Notes: generated from the letters alone by a model not told the origin. Shown: positions 16,482-26,049, counted from the first letter of the stretch. The stretch: DNA of 64,000 bases from Peredibacter sp045999315 (GCF_045999315.1 NZ_CP174607.1:1736001-1800000), one strand, 5' to 3'. Program-made: numbers and translations.

Positions 16482-18079
16482 GAAGCTCCTCCTAAGTCAG
16501 GAAGGCGTTCATAATCATAGACATCGGGAACCGTCGCAGGAAGTTCATGAAAATTTTCATGAGGTGGCGGAGATTCGGTCAGCCACTCAAGTCCAGCGGC
16601 ATTCCAGTAATTGGGTCCCACATTTTTCTTATCAAAGAGAGATACTGTTAGATAGACGATGGGGAAGAAGTAACCAATCCCTAGAAGAATAAGTCCTACA
16701 GTCGAAACCTGGTTTAGGTATTCATAGACCTCTGGATAGGAATGATAACGGCGTGGCATTCCTAGATATCCCAAGATGAATTGGGGAAAGAAAGTTAGGT
16801 TAAAGCCGAGAATAATGATTACTGCAGAAAAACGTCCCCACTTTTCGTTATAACTTTTCCCTGAGATTTTGGGCCACCAAAAATGAATTCCTCCCAAGAA
16901 ACCCATTACCGCTCCACCCACCATGATGTAATGAAAGTGAGCGACCACAAAATAGGTATCATGAACGTGAAGATCAATCGCCAAGGAGGCAAGAAATAAT
17001 CCTGTGAGACCTCCCACCATAAAGAGCGAAATAAATCCTAAAGTATAGATCATCGGTGTTCGAAGATAAATTTTGGCCCGATAGAGTGTGGCGGTCCAGC
17101 TAAAGACTTTGACCGCACTTGGAACGGCCACTAGAAAACTAAGAAATGAGAAGATGGTATTGGCGAAGGTGGATTGCCCGCTCACAAACATGTGATGACC
17201 CCATACCAAGAAACCAAAAAGCGCAATCGCTAAACTTGAATACGCAATGAACTTGTACCCGAAGACTCGTCGGCGCGAAAAGCAGGAGATGACTTCGCTC
17301 ACCACTCCCATGGCCGGCAAAATCATGATGTAAACTGCGGGATGGGAATAAAACCAGAAGATATGTTGAAAAAGTAATGGATCTCCACCTAGGGCCGGAT
17401 CGAAAATACCGAGCCCGAATATTCTCTCGAGAGCAATCAAAAGAACGGCCGTCGCTAATACTGGAGTTGCAAGAACCATGATCACACTGGTGGCATACAT
17501 GGCCCAAACGAAAAGGGGCATCTTAAACCAGTTCATGTCCTTATGACGAAGTTGATGAATGGTCGCAATGAAATTAACTCCCGTCATAATGGACGAAAAT
17601 CCCGTGATGAAAACACCCAGTGCTGCAAGGACGACATGGGAATTTGAAAACATGGTGCTGTAAGGAGTATAAAAGGTCCATCCTGTGTCCACACCACCAT
17701 CAATAGTTGCCCATAAAGTAAAAAGACCTCCAAACATAAATACATACCAGCTCATGAGATTTAGACGAGGATAAACCAGATCCTTGGCCCCAATCATGAG
17801 AGGCAAAAGGAAATTTCCGAGTACGGACGGAATGGAAGGGACCAGGAAAAAGAAAATCATGACAATGCCGTGAATGCTAAAAAGGCGATTATAGACATCC
17901 GGTGAAACAATATCTCCATGGGCGGTGAAAAGCTCAATTCTCATCAAAAGGGCGGCGAAGGCCCCAATCAAAAAGAACACCGTAATGCTTACGAGATAAA
18001 GCCACGCGATCTTTTTGTGATCGGTCGTTATAAGCCAGCTTAGAATTCCGCGAGGGGAATCAAAGTAGTTTTTCATCAA
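16478..18079 (-). CDS. ctaD: cytochrome c oxidase subunit I (A2-type caa3)
   Basis: 533-residue, 12-span heme-copper oxidase core. The CuB/cross-linked Tyr region reads FWFYSHPAVYIMILPAMG: the proton-channel Glu of HPEVY is replaced (HPAVY) while a YS pair precedes it, the signature of A2-type oxidases such as caa3. HVHDTYFVVAHFHYIMVGG carries the heme a/a3 ligands. The N-terminal part includes the WLITTDHKKIAWLYL signature. It overlaps ctaC by 20 bp and ctaE by 4 bp. It reduces O2 to water and pumps protons. Confidence 0.95.
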   Translation of the reverse strand: MMKNYFDSPRGILSWLITTDHKKIAWLYLVSITVFFLIGAFAALLMRIELFTAHGDIVSPDVYNRLFSIHGIVMIFFFLVPSIPSVLGNFLLPLMIGAKDLVYPRLNLMSWYVFMFGGLFTLWATIDGGVDTGWTFYTPYSTMFSNSHVVLAALGVFITGFSSIMTGVNFIATIHQLRHKDMNWFKMPLFVWAMYATSVIMVLATPVLATAVLLIALERIFGLGIFDPALGGDPLLFQHIFWFYSHPAVYIMILPAMGVVSEVISCFSRRRVFGYKFIAYSSLAIALFGFLVWGHHMFVSGQSTFANTIFSFLSFLVAVPSAVKVFSWTATLYRAKIYLRTPMIYTLGFISLFMVGGLTGLFLASLAIDLHVHDTYFVVAHFHYIMVGGAVMGFLGGIHFWWPKISGKSYNEKWGRFSAVIIILGFNLTFFPQFILGYLGMPRRYHSYPEVYEYLNQVSTVGLILLGIGYFFPIVYLTVSLFDKKNVGPNYWNAAGLEWLTESPPPHENFHELPATVPDVYDYERLPDLGGAS

Positions 18080-18932
18080 TCTTCCTCATACTTTTAATGT
18101 ACTGAATGAGTGAGTGCACCTCTCCTTCGGAGAGAGTGTCTTTATAAGAAGGCATAATGGCCTCGAATCCTTTCACCTTTTCGGTATGTGGATAAAGGAT
18201 GGATCGGCGAAGTTCTTCATCGCTTCGTTTGAGACTCACCAAACTAGGTGCCAGTTTTGAGCCCTCATTGTGACAAGTGAGGCAATCGTTTTTTACAAAG
18301 AGATCTCTTCCGCCCGTTCCGTTAGGTTGATGTATAAGACGTTTATAGTCCTCATCTTCAATAATATTGATTCTACCTTTCATGAGGGCATGATCTGTTC
18401 CGCAGTATTCGGTACAGAAAAGTGGAAAAGTCCCAAGTTTTAAAGGGTGAATCGACATGGTGGTATAGACCTCCGGAAGGAGGTCTTGTTTTACTCGAAA
18501 GTCCGGTAGAAACAGACTGTGGATCACATCTTCCGAAATCATGACAAAGTTGATTCTTTTATTTTTAGGAAGATGGAGACTATTAACTTCTGTAAAACCG
18601 TTCGGGTGATGAAATTTCCACATCCACTGCTTAGCATAGACAAATATTTCATAGTCCGCCTTTTGGGGCGTCACTTGTGCTTGATAGATATTTGTCGCCC
18701 TATAAAAGAAGTACATAAAGAAACTAAGAGTAAAAATGATTAAAATCGCTTCAAGTGTTCGATTGGTAAGGGCCTTAACTTCATTTGTGACTTTAGATGC
18801 ATGATACTTGAAGCAAAACAAGGCGATAAAAGAGAGGATGATAAGAGTCACAGCACCACAAACTACTGTGATAAACAGCATGTACTTATCTAAGCTTGTT
18901 GAAAACGTCGAAACGTCACTGAGCCAATTCAT
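18060..18932 (-). CDS. ctaC: cytochrome c oxidase subunit II with fused cytochrome c
   Basis: 290 residues: two N-terminal membrane helices, a cupredoxin domain with the CuA site (HSLFLPDFRV, then CTEYCGTDHALMKG), and a C-terminal cytochrome c domain with one heme site CLTCH and a late MPSY Met ligand region. The fusion makes this a caa3-type oxidase. No clear lipobox is present. It overlaps sco by 4 bp. Electrons enter at the fused heme c from ACIII, then pass to CuA and subunit I. Confidence 0.95.
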   Translation of the reverse strand: MNWLSDVSTFSTSLDKYMLFITVVCGAVTLIILSFIALFCFKYHASKVTNEVKALTNRTLEAILIIFTLSFFMYFFYRATNIYQAQVTPQKADYEIFVYAKQWMWKFHHPNGFTEVNSLHLPKNKRINFVMISEDVIHSLFLPDFRVKQDLLPEVYTTMSIHPLKLGTFPLFCTEYCGTDHALMKGRINIIEDEDYKRLIHQPNGTGGRDLFVKNDCLTCHNEGSKLAPSLVSLKRSDEELRRSILYPHTEKVKGFEAIMPSYKDTLSEGEVHSLIQYIKSMRKIDEKLL

Positions 18933-19606
18933 ACGATCTTACGCCTCAAATAAATAAACCAAAAAACTAAAACTCCAACGAAGGCCAGACTGAGAAGAGA
19001 GAGACCATTAATGACATAGGTCCCATATTTCGATTTTCTAGGATCAAACTCCGAACAAAAACGTTTGATGTGATCTAGGGCAGTAACCGGTGCTCCAAAT
19101 ATGTCCTCAGTGATCTTCAGGTCTGTGACCTTATTAATGACCTGATTATTCTCAACTGTATAAAAAGCGATCTCGTGAGTAATGACATCACTGACAGGAT
19201 CCCGTTTCATCTCAAAAGGAAGGGCCATTGCAAGCTTATGAATGCTGGTTTTGTCCGTCGTGAGAAAGGTCCAGTGATGTTTGGCATCTCCCACAATTCT
19301 CTTTTTCAATTTCAGGGCATCTCTAGGCCCTTCATGTTCATCAATCCCAAAAAAAACCACATGAGGATAAATTTTAAAACGAGCAAGGTCTTGAGACAGG
19401 TTCTTCACCATAAAGTCGCAGATATGTTTACAGTTATAGAAGCCCATCACGAGGAGGCTTCGCTCGTTTAAATGTTTTGAGAGAGGTGACGTTACCCCAA
19501 ACTCATTCGTGACAGGAATGTCGGGTAGCGAAGCTTGAGCTCTGCTACTTAAAATCGCGCAGATAATAATCAAAGGCGCGATCAATAGGCATTTGAACAT
19601 ATCCAT
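18929..19606 (-). CDS. Sco1/SenC-family copper chaperone
   Basis: 225-residue membrane-anchored thioredoxin-fold protein. It has an N-terminal signal anchor and the copper site CKHIC (C59, C63), with the distal His in VITHEIAFY; the C-terminus carries an extra transmembrane helix (LSLAFVGVLVFWFIYL). Sco proteins insert copper into the CuA centre of subunit II, encoded immediately downstream with a 4-bp overlap. The ATG at 19606 is chosen because AAGGGA precedes it; the ORF extends 16 codons further up inside the previous gene. Confidence 0.85.
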   Translation of the reverse strand: MDMFKCLLIAPLIIICAILSSRAQASLPDIPVTNEFGVTSPLSKHLNERSLLVMGFYNCKHICDFMVKNLSQDLARFKIYPHVVFFGIDEHEGPRDALKLKKRIVGDAKHHWTFLTTDKTSIHKLAMALPFEMKRDPVSDVITHEIAFYTVENNQVINKVTDLKITEDIFGAPVTALDHIKRFCSEFDPRKSKYGTYVINGLSLLSLAFVGVLVFWFIYLRRKIV

Positions 19607-19817
19607 CTTTTCCCTTGGACCATTCTTGCAGACTTTGTTTTTGAAGCTTCTCAAGCTGAAGCCGCTCTTCTCTTAAGAAGTGGTATTTTTTATTTTCAAT
19701 TTCTTTCCGATAATCCATTCTCGCGACATGAAGTTCTTTATTCATGTGCCAGACCACCACATGAGAAATGATGAGAACAATCAATAAAAGAATCGTATTG
19801 AAATACAGTCGACTCAT
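19545..19817 (-). CDS. ACIII-associated small membrane protein (PIDRAF motif)
   Basis: 90-residue protein: one N-terminal transmembrane helix (about 5-24), a charged helical stalk rich in Glu/Lys/Arg, and a C-terminal GYVQMPIDRAFDYYL. Small proteins ending in a PIDRAM-like motif recur in ACIII/caa3 operons, and I take this to be that component. It overlaps actF by 4 bp upstream and the sco coding region by about 60 bp downstream. Its role in the supercomplex is not established. Confidence 0.65.
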   Translation of the reverse strand: MSRLYFNTILLLIVLIISHVVVWHMNKELHVARMDYRKEIENKKYHFLREERLQLEKLQKQSLQEWSKGKDGYVQMPIDRAFDYYLRDFK

Positions 19818-20617
19818 AGACCTCCTTTAATGGAGGGCCAAATAAACCAGACCATTTCTAAAACAAATCCCAACAAAGATATCCACATACAAATGTTGAT
19901 AAGTGCCTCTTTCATTTTTAATCTCGGAGAGCAGGCAAGAACAATTCCTGGGAGGACCCTTAATAGGGGAACTGCAATAAAAAGCACCAGCATCGGTCCT
20001 TGGAGCCGGACAATATACCAAGACACTTCTCTCGGAAGATTTCCCATCCATACGATGAGAAATTGACAAAATTGGAGATAGAGCCAGAAGAGGCTAATCG
20101 AAACATAGAGATTCACAAGATCTCTTCTTTCATGTTCCAAAGGAGCAATGGGAGTGAGAAGCATGATGCTTAAGGCCCCCAAAGATCCGCTAGAGAGATA
20201 AATAAGTCCGTAGAGATTTGAAAACCATTTTGTTTCTAGACTTAGGGCCCAGTCATAAGCAAAGAAGGTTCCAATAACAAAATAGATGTACAACGAAATC
20301 CAGGGTCTAGATCTCATAAAGTGATAGGCCACAAAGAGGGAACCTAAGTAGATCACTTGTCTTGCCAATAGATAATAAATTGAGAAATAAGTCGCTCTAT
20401 GGCCATGAAAGCCGTCCCAAGGATAGAGGTGGCTTGCCATTGAAATGAGAGCGATAAGAGGAATGAACCACAACATCGTGATCCATTTCCATCCAGGAAT
20501 AAAGCATCTTAAAAATTTTGTCCATTCTCCTTTGAAGTGACCTGACACGGCCAAAACAATACCTCCGCCGAAGAAGGTACTCATGAGAAGATGGAAAAAA
20601 ACAAGGAAGACTTTCAT
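19814..20617 (-). CDS. actF: Alternative Complex III subunit ActF (NrfD-like, short form)
   Basis: 267-residue integral membrane protein with about eight hydrophobic segments. The content and position (between actE and the small PIDRAF protein) identify it as the second NrfD-like quinol-site subunit; DWALSLETKWFSNLYGL is the recognisable core of this family. It is clearly shorter than the roughly 400-residue ActF of other bacteria, lacking terminal helices. It overlaps actE by 4 bp. Confidence 0.82.
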   Translation of the reverse strand: MKVFLVFFHLLMSTFFGGGIVLAVSGHFKGEWTKFLRCFIPGWKWITMLWFIPLIALISMASHLYPWDGFHGHRATYFSIYYLLARQVIYLGSLFVAYHFMRSRPWISLYIYFVIGTFFAYDWALSLETKWFSNLYGLIYLSSGSLGALSIMLLTPIAPLEHERRDLVNLYVSISLFWLYLQFCQFLIVWMGNLPREVSWYIVRLQGPMLVLFIAVPLLRVLPGIVLACSPRLKMKEALINICMWISLLGFVLEMVWFIWPSIKGGL

Positions 20618-21072
20618 TTCACTCTCTCCTTGTCACTGTCATCCAGCTTCTCCATGGGAAATCTGCGAGAAAGTCTTAATGCTTCTACATAGGCCACGAC
20701 CATTTGTCGTTCAGACTGAGTGAGTTTCCTTTTAAAGGCCGGCATTCTACCGATCCCATGAGTGACGACTTCATAGAGATCTGGAAGTTCCTTTTCAAAA
20801 AGAGGATCTGGTCTGGTGAGACCTCTTCTAACGGGAAGGCTGTCACCACTTCCATCGAAACCATGGCATAAGGCACAGTTGCGGTTGTAGAGAGTCTGGC
20901 CCAAGAGAAGACTTTCCCGTGTTATCTTTAATGGTTTTATTTCTTCTTTAATGGCTATTGTTCCCTCGATAGGCATGCGAGGACTCTCATGAAACCTGAG
21001 GGACGATTGCTCACGATGATTATTGCAACCACTAATGAAGAGTAAGATTAAAACGCTTGATGGCCTTATCAA
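20614..21072 (-). CDS. actE: Alternative Complex III monoheme cytochrome c ActE
   Basis: 152-residue lipoprotein cytochrome c. The N-terminus MIRPSSVLILLFISGCNN has a lipobox ISGC, followed by one heme site CALCHGFDGSGD and the Met-ligand region GIGRMPAFKR. The start is TTG at 21072, decided by a near-perfect AGGAGGT (21078-21084, complement) five bases upstream. The gene overlaps actD by 41 nt. It hands electrons from ACIII towards the cytochrome c domain of the oxidase. Confidence 0.9.
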   Translation of the reverse strand: MIRPSSVLILLFISGCNNHREQSSLRFHESPRMPIEGTIAIKEEIKPLKITRESLLLGQTLYNRNCALCHGFDGSGDSLPVRRGLTRPDPLFEKELPDLYEVVTHGIGRMPAFKRKLTQSERQMVVAYVEALRLSRRFPMEKLDDSDKERVK

Positions 21073-21523
21073 GTGTTACCTCCTCAGTTGTGGTCAGGAA
21101 AAAATGACGGTCTCGACGTTCGTTGAAGTCGGGCAAATCAAAAATGGCATGGTCAAAGCGGGGGTAGCGATTAAGAATAATGATAGATGCGAATATTCCG
21201 AGTGATGAAAAGAGGATCATAAGTTCGAAACAAATAATCATGAAAGCGGGCCAGCTATTAACAGGACGCCCACCAACATTGATGGGAAAATAAACCGCGT
21301 TCGAGTAGTACTGAAGAACAAAGCCAGTGATGAAACCAATGAGACCACCAATGACCGCAAAGACGGTGATTAAATCAGTGCCTTGTGAGCGAAACGTCAT
21401 GATATCGTCTTCTGGAACTGGGGTGTAGGCACGAAAGGTGAGTCCCTTCGCTTCAATAAGATGAAGGGCGTCCTTAAATTCTTCGTGTGAATCAAATTCG
21501 TAAATTAAAAGTCTTCTTTGCAT
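21032..21523 (-). CDS. actD: Alternative Complex III subunit ActD (DUF3341)
   Basis: 163-residue DUF3341 protein. A cytosolic N-terminal domain (LLIYEFDSHEEFKDALHLI) is followed by two transmembrane helices, with the family landmark YFPINVGGRPVNSWPAF between them and PRFDHAIFDLPDF after. It bridges the membrane subunits of ACIII. It overlaps actC by 19 bp and actE by 41 bp. Confidence 0.9.
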   Translation of the reverse strand: MQRRLLIYEFDSHEEFKDALHLIEAKGLTFRAYTPVPEDDIMTFRSQGTDLITVFAVIGGLIGFITGFVLQYYSNAVYFPINVGGRPVNSWPAFMIICFELMILFSSLGIFASIIILNRYPRFDHAIFDLPDFNERRDRHFFLTTTEEVTLDKAIKRFNLTLH

Positions 21524-22806
21524 TCTTTAACCTCAGTGATCGGAATAAAAGGCAAGAAGCGAATCACAAGAAGCATTCCAAGGCCAAAAAGGCCAAAGGT
21601 ACCAAGAAAGAGAAGCCAGTCCCAAACAGTTGGACTGTAATTACCAACACCAGATGGAAGATAAGCATCCATAAGACTGGTGATCACGATCATATATCGC
21701 TCCATCCACATTCCAATCAAAACCAGAATAGAAATAATAAAAAGCATTTTTTCGTTTCTTCGGAACTTAGGGACCCAGAGAAGCTGAATCACGACAGAGT
21801 TACAAAAAAGCATGCTCCAAAAGGCCCAGGCCTTTTCTCCTGTTGCTTTATGAACAAGATTGACGACCTCGTAGTATTCTTCTCCGTACCAGACCATGAA
21901 GAATTCGGTTATGTAGAAAAAGGTCACGAGGGTGCCACTCATCAACATCAGCTTGGCACTTTTTTCAATGTGTCTTTCCGTTATGATGTCTTCAACTCGG
22001 AACCTGTGCCGGAGGAGAATTAAAAGACAAATCACCATGGCAAATCCGGAATAGATCGCACCTATGACAAAGAAAGGAGGAAAGATAGGCGAGTGCCAAC
22101 CTGAAACTCCCGCGGAAGCAAAATCCAGAGAGACGACTGTGTGAACGGAAACCACAAGTGGTGTGGCCACAAGGGCCAGGAGAAGACTCGCTTTTTTAAA
22201 GATCAACCATTCACGGGCCTCGCCGCTAAAACCCAGACTCAAAATACCGAAAATAATCTGCTTCGCTTTTGAGTTTGTTTTTTCTCGGGCAATAGCAAGA
22301 TCAGGAATGAGACCTACATACCAAAAAATCACCGAGACCGTGAGATAGGTCGTTACCGCAAAAGCGTCCCACACGAGAGGGCTTCGGTATTGCGGAATAA
22401 GAGTCATGTCATTCGGATAAGGTAAAAGCCAATAGGCGAGCCAAGGTCTTCCCATATGAAGAAGAGGGAACAACCCGGCACAAGCAACCGCAAAGAGGGT
22501 CATGGATTCTGCCAGACGATTGATAGAGCTTCTCCATTCTTGACGAGCGAGAAGAAGAACTGCAGAAATAAAAGTCCCCGCATGTCCTATTCCAACCCAC
22601 CAGACAAAATTGATGATCGCAAATCCCCAGGCGACAGGAATGTTGACTCCCCAGACAACTGTTCCTTTTAGAAGAAGATAGGTGATGGCCACAAGAAGCA
22701 CCATTAAAAGGAAAAGCATGGGAAGGAAAAGCTTAAATAAAAGGGCCGACTTAGTGACTCCAAGTTCACTCAATCTCTCACTTAAATCGTGCATTTCAGG
22801 TCTCAT
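21505..22806 (-). CDS. actC: Alternative Complex III subunit ActC (NrfD/PsrC-like)
   Basis: 433-residue NrfD-family membrane subunit with ten predicted helices. Recognisable pieces are NFVWWVGIGHAGTFISAVL (quinol-site region), GWHSPIFPPFFVIGAIYSG, and the long loop with PSVGNY-type residues (LPSGVGNYSPTVWDWLLFLG). It forms the main quinol-binding and proton-translocating part of ACIII. AAGGTGA lies 6 nt before the ATG, which overlaps actB by 11 bp. Confidence 0.93.
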   Translation of the reverse strand: MRPEMHDLSERLSELGVTKSALLFKLFLPMLFLLMVLLVAITYLLLKGTVVWGVNIPVAWGFAIINFVWWVGIGHAGTFISAVLLLARQEWRSSINRLAESMTLFAVACAGLFPLLHMGRPWLAYWLLPYPNDMTLIPQYRSPLVWDAFAVTTYLTVSVIFWYVGLIPDLAIAREKTNSKAKQIIFGILSLGFSGEAREWLIFKKASLLLALVATPLVVSVHTVVSLDFASAGVSGWHSPIFPPFFVIGAIYSGFAMVICLLILLRHRFRVEDIITERHIEKSAKLMLMSGTLVTFFYITEFFMVWYGEEYYEVVNLVHKATGEKAWAFWSMLFCNSVVIQLLWVPKFRRNEKMLFIISILVLIGMWMERYMIVITSLMDAYLPSGVGNYSPTVWDWLLFLGTFGLFGLGMLLVIRFLPFIPITEVKECKEDF

Positions 22807-25408
22807 AGCGAATCACCTTTAAGTAAGAAGTTCGAGGAACTGTTCCTTCATCTTCTAGAAGATCGTAATTGTGAGGTAGATTCTTTTTTCGAGAAACAAC
22901 TGAGGTCTCATCTTTTATGTTCCCAAATGAAATGGCCTCCGTAGGACAAGCGACCTGACAGGCCGTCCTGTTTTCTCCTGTTTTAATTCTTTGAATACAA
23001 TAGGTGCACTTCTCCATGACTCCACGTTCACGAACACTGACTTCCGGATTAAATCCCATGTTCCATGGTTTCTGAATGACCGAGTAAGCTTTAAAGTTAA
23101 AGCGACGAACTTTATACGGACAGTTGTTAGAGCAGTAACGAGTTCCTACACATCGGTTGTAAACCATTTCATTGAGTCCTCCATTCCCATGAACTGTCGC
23201 ATTCACAGGGCAAACGACTTCACAAGGGGCCTTCTCACAATGCATGCAAGGAACAGGCTGAAACATCGCCTGACCATCTTTAAAATAGGTGTCAATTCTT
23301 AACCAGTGAAGAATGCGGTCGCGTCTGACTTGATCTTCTCCAACAAAAGGAACATTGTTTTCGACTTGGCAGGCACTGACACAACTCTGGCAGCCAATAC
23401 AAGTTGTGAGATCAATGGTCATTCCCCATTGAGGTCCTTTTTCCTGAAGAGGAATTGGATGCTCAGGATAAAGGCTTGCTACTTTTATTTTAGGTTCTTT
23501 TGCTCCAAGTGGAAGACGACCTTGTTTGACCGGAGAATGCTTTTCAGGGAGCATTTGAAAGCCATGAGTAGAGGCTAAATCAATAAAGCCGTTTGTCTTC
23601 TCAATTGTGACCGCTTCATCTTGTTGAAAAGAAAAAGCGCTATATCCTCGATCTTTAGCAATGAAAGTTCCGCTGGTTTGACCATATCCATAGGTGGCAA
23701 TAATTGTTTCTCTTGCCACTCCCGGAAGGACCCAAACGGGCCCTTTAATTCCAACTTTACTTGATTTCACTTTGATCACATCACCTGTTTTAACTTTTAA
23801 GGTCTCGGCCTCTTCTGGTGAAATGTAAAAAGCGTTCCTCCACGTCAGTTTCGAGAAGGGCTTAGGAAGCTCCTGCATGATGGGATTATTAGCAAATTCA
23901 CCAAACCCGACCGTTGGATCAGGAAGAAGTTTTACGTTGAAACCATCGGTGAGAGTCCTTTTACTAAATTGGCTTAAAGGGGCCAGAATCGAATTTGTTT
24001 CGCCAGCGATCCATCCCTTGTGAAGACCTTCTTCCCAGCGAGTTTGATACGTCTCTTTTAAGAATGTAAGAGGGGTCTTCGATTCGCCTAAGATCCCCAG
24101 TAAAAACTGAGGAAGTGAAAGAGAAGAATAAATGGGCTCAATCAATGGCTGTTGAATCGTAATAGAGCCATCAATGGCCCTTAAGTCTCCCCATGATTCC
24201 AATGGATGAGATTTGGCCACTTTGATTGTTGCAAGTTCATGACTAGAGTTAGGGAAAAGTGACAAAGAAATCCTTTCTGGGACATCTTTAATGAGAGATT
24301 CCATCTCCGGGTTCCAGTAAACGGGATCAGAGTCCAGAATAAAAAGCGTCTTAATTTTTTTATTCTTAAGCAGTTTGATGAAATCCGACTGCACATGGGT
24401 CTCTGGCAATTCAAAAGCGAGATATTGATAATCCACTTTTAGTAGCTGGTTTATTGTCTGTTCAAGATTTTTTGCCTCAGGATCAAGACTGTTATTGATA
24501 AAAACAATGGCCCGTCGGTCTTTTATTCGAGAGTAGAGTTTTCTCATCCTCTCATTCATCACCGGATTCCCTGCAATGATATTCATGAGGTCAACGGCAT
24601 CATTCCAGATTTCTTCTCTTGTGATGTTGACTCGAGTGTCGGCCTTGGCCCCCATAAGTGAAGGTGAAGATTCATAAACATAAAGTTCATTCATCTCTTC
24701 TTTTCGATTGGTTGAGATGGCCCTTTCTCGTCTTCTCATAAATTCCCGGGCGATTTTTAAAGCATCCGGCCTGTTAAAGAAGGCATCTTCGTCAAAAGAA
24801 ACAACTACATCCTGACTAAGTTCATTGATCAGATTCCAGGCGGTTTGTTTATAGGGAGAGAAGCTTACCCATTTAGACTCTGGATATTTCGTTTGAATGT
24901 CTTCAATGAGGCGATTGATAAAAGGCGAATGTTGAGCAGGGAAAATAAAACCAACTTCTTCACCCTTATCCCACCGCGAGGTCATCTCCTTGATGAGAGA
25001 AGGAAACTCACTGATGTTCTTTTCTTTCCCTTTCCAGTTTATTCTTTGGTTTCGTCCCGGGTGATAGAGGTCATACAGCATGGCCTGGGCAGTAGCTGTA
25101 GTCGCACCCAAGGAATAGGGATGGTTTTCATTGCCTTCTATCTTGATGGGTCTACCTTCAAAGCATTTAACTTTAATTCCTTGTGAGAAACCATTTGAAG
25201 AAAAGGCGCTTGTGTAAAATTCATAACTCCTTGTTGAATATTCTGCAATCTCCCGAGGCATGGGAAGAATATGTTGGGCGGGACGGGTACAGTTTGAAAG
25301 GAAGGTCATTGTAGAAAACAGACCCATGTATTTTAGAAAGTCCCGACGATCCATGTCCGAGAGATGAGCTGGGCCCGCAAATTCTTTATTCGGCTCTATC
25401 TGTGACAT
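22796..25408 (-). CDS. actB: Alternative Complex III Fe-S/molybdopterin-like subunit ActB
   Basis: 870-residue periplasmic subunit. A Tat-type start (DRRDFLKYMG) is followed by a molybdopterin-oxidoreductase-like domain (which holds no cofactor in studied ACIII) and a C-terminal ferredoxin domain. Four cysteine clusters are visible: CIGCQSCVSACQ, CMHCEKAPCEVVCP, CVGTRYCSNNCP, and CTYCIQRIKTG with CQVACP. These carry the Fe-S wire between quinol oxidation and hemes. ATG 25408 is preferred (AAAGG upstream); a TTG lies three codons earlier. It overlaps actA. Confidence 0.94.
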   Translation of the reverse strand: MSQIEPNKEFAGPAHLSDMDRRDFLKYMGLFSTMTFLSNCTRPAQHILPMPREIAEYSTRSYEFYTSAFSSNGFSQGIKVKCFEGRPIKIEGNENHPYSLGATTATAQAMLYDLYHPGRNQRINWKGKEKNISEFPSLIKEMTSRWDKGEEVGFIFPAQHSPFINRLIEDIQTKYPESKWVSFSPYKQTAWNLINELSQDVVVSFDEDAFFNRPDALKIAREFMRRRERAISTNRKEEMNELYVYESSPSLMGAKADTRVNITREEIWNDAVDLMNIIAGNPVMNERMRKLYSRIKDRRAIVFINNSLDPEAKNLEQTINQLLKVDYQYLAFELPETHVQSDFIKLLKNKKIKTLFILDSDPVYWNPEMESLIKDVPERISLSLFPNSSHELATIKVAKSHPLESWGDLRAIDGSITIQQPLIEPIYSSLSLPQFLLGILGESKTPLTFLKETYQTRWEEGLHKGWIAGETNSILAPLSQFSKRTLTDGFNVKLLPDPTVGFGEFANNPIMQELPKPFSKLTWRNAFYISPEEAETLKVKTGDVIKVKSSKVGIKGPVWVLPGVARETIIATYGYGQTSGTFIAKDRGYSAFSFQQDEAVTIEKTNGFIDLASTHGFQMLPEKHSPVKQGRLPLGAKEPKIKVASLYPEHPIPLQEKGPQWGMTIDLTTCIGCQSCVSACQVENNVPFVGEDQVRRDRILHWLRIDTYFKDGQAMFQPVPCMHCEKAPCEVVCPVNATVHGNGGLNEMVYNRCVGTRYCSNNCPYKVRRFNFKAYSVIQKPWNMGFNPEVSVRERGVMEKCTYCIQRIKTGENRTACQVACPTEAISFGNIKDETSVVSRKKNLPHNYDLLEDEGTVPRTSYLKVIRYET

Positions 25409-25974
25409 GTATAACAACCTTTTAAATCACCTTGAGGAACTTCATCGGCCCTTTGGTTCTCATGAAATGTACGATGGCAGCTCAAGCACCATTGCATGGT
25501 GAAATCATGGGCCGTTGTCATTTTAGGCATCCCTCTTACATCACCATGGCAGGTTTCACAGCTTATGTTTTGTTTGATATGTTTTGAGTGATTGAAGTAC
25601 ACATGATCGGCGAGCAAATTGACTCGATTCCATTTGATGACGTCCTTTTTTTGGTAAGCACTTCTAACGGGATATAGAAAGGCAGAAGTTTTTAAAATGT
25701 CTTGGTGACACCCATAGCAAGTTTCAGTTGATGGAATATCTGCATGGAAGGACTTTTCAGGTTGGGTGTGACAATACTTACAATCAATTCCCACGTCTTC
25801 AGTATGAAGCTTATGAGAGAAGGCGAGTGGTTGTTCTCTGAAATGACCTTTCTGTGTGACGTAAGCTGATTGGCCAAAGATAAGAGCAAGACAAACAAAT
25901 GAACCAAGTAAGACCACTGAAAGAACAATCAGCTGCTTTAAGAGCCTGTTTTTCTCCTTAGAAAGTTTAAACAT
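25396..25974 (-). CDS. actA: Alternative Complex III pentaheme cytochrome c ActA
   Basis: 192-residue membrane-anchored multiheme cytochrome: an N-terminal helix (about 14-34) and exactly five heme sites (CKYCH, CYGCH, CETCH, CLSCH, CYTCH), the count expected for ActA. It is the first gene of the act-cta operon and collects electrons from ActB. No clear ribosome-binding site precedes its ATG. Weak promoter-like TTGACG lies about 50 bp upstream. Overlaps actB by 13 bp. Confidence 0.93.
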   Translation of the reverse strand: MFKLSKEKNRLLKQLIVLSVVLLGSFVCLALIFGQSAYVTQKGHFREQPLAFSHKLHTEDVGIDCKYCHTQPEKSFHADIPSTETCYGCHQDILKTSAFLYPVRSAYQKKDVIKWNRVNLLADHVYFNHSKHIKQNISCETCHGDVRGMPKMTTAHDFTMQWCLSCHRTFHENQRADEVPQGDLKGCYTCHR

Positions 25975-26049
25975 GAGTTTGGGCTTTCGGAAAAATGAAT
26001 CAGGACACTTTCTTAAAACAAACTTTATACGTCAAAATGCACTGAGTGA

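Noticed and set aside
25975..26049. Strong promoter before actA
   Set aside because: TTGACG is present but no acceptable -10 at 16-18 bp; only a weak candidate, so not listed as a feature.
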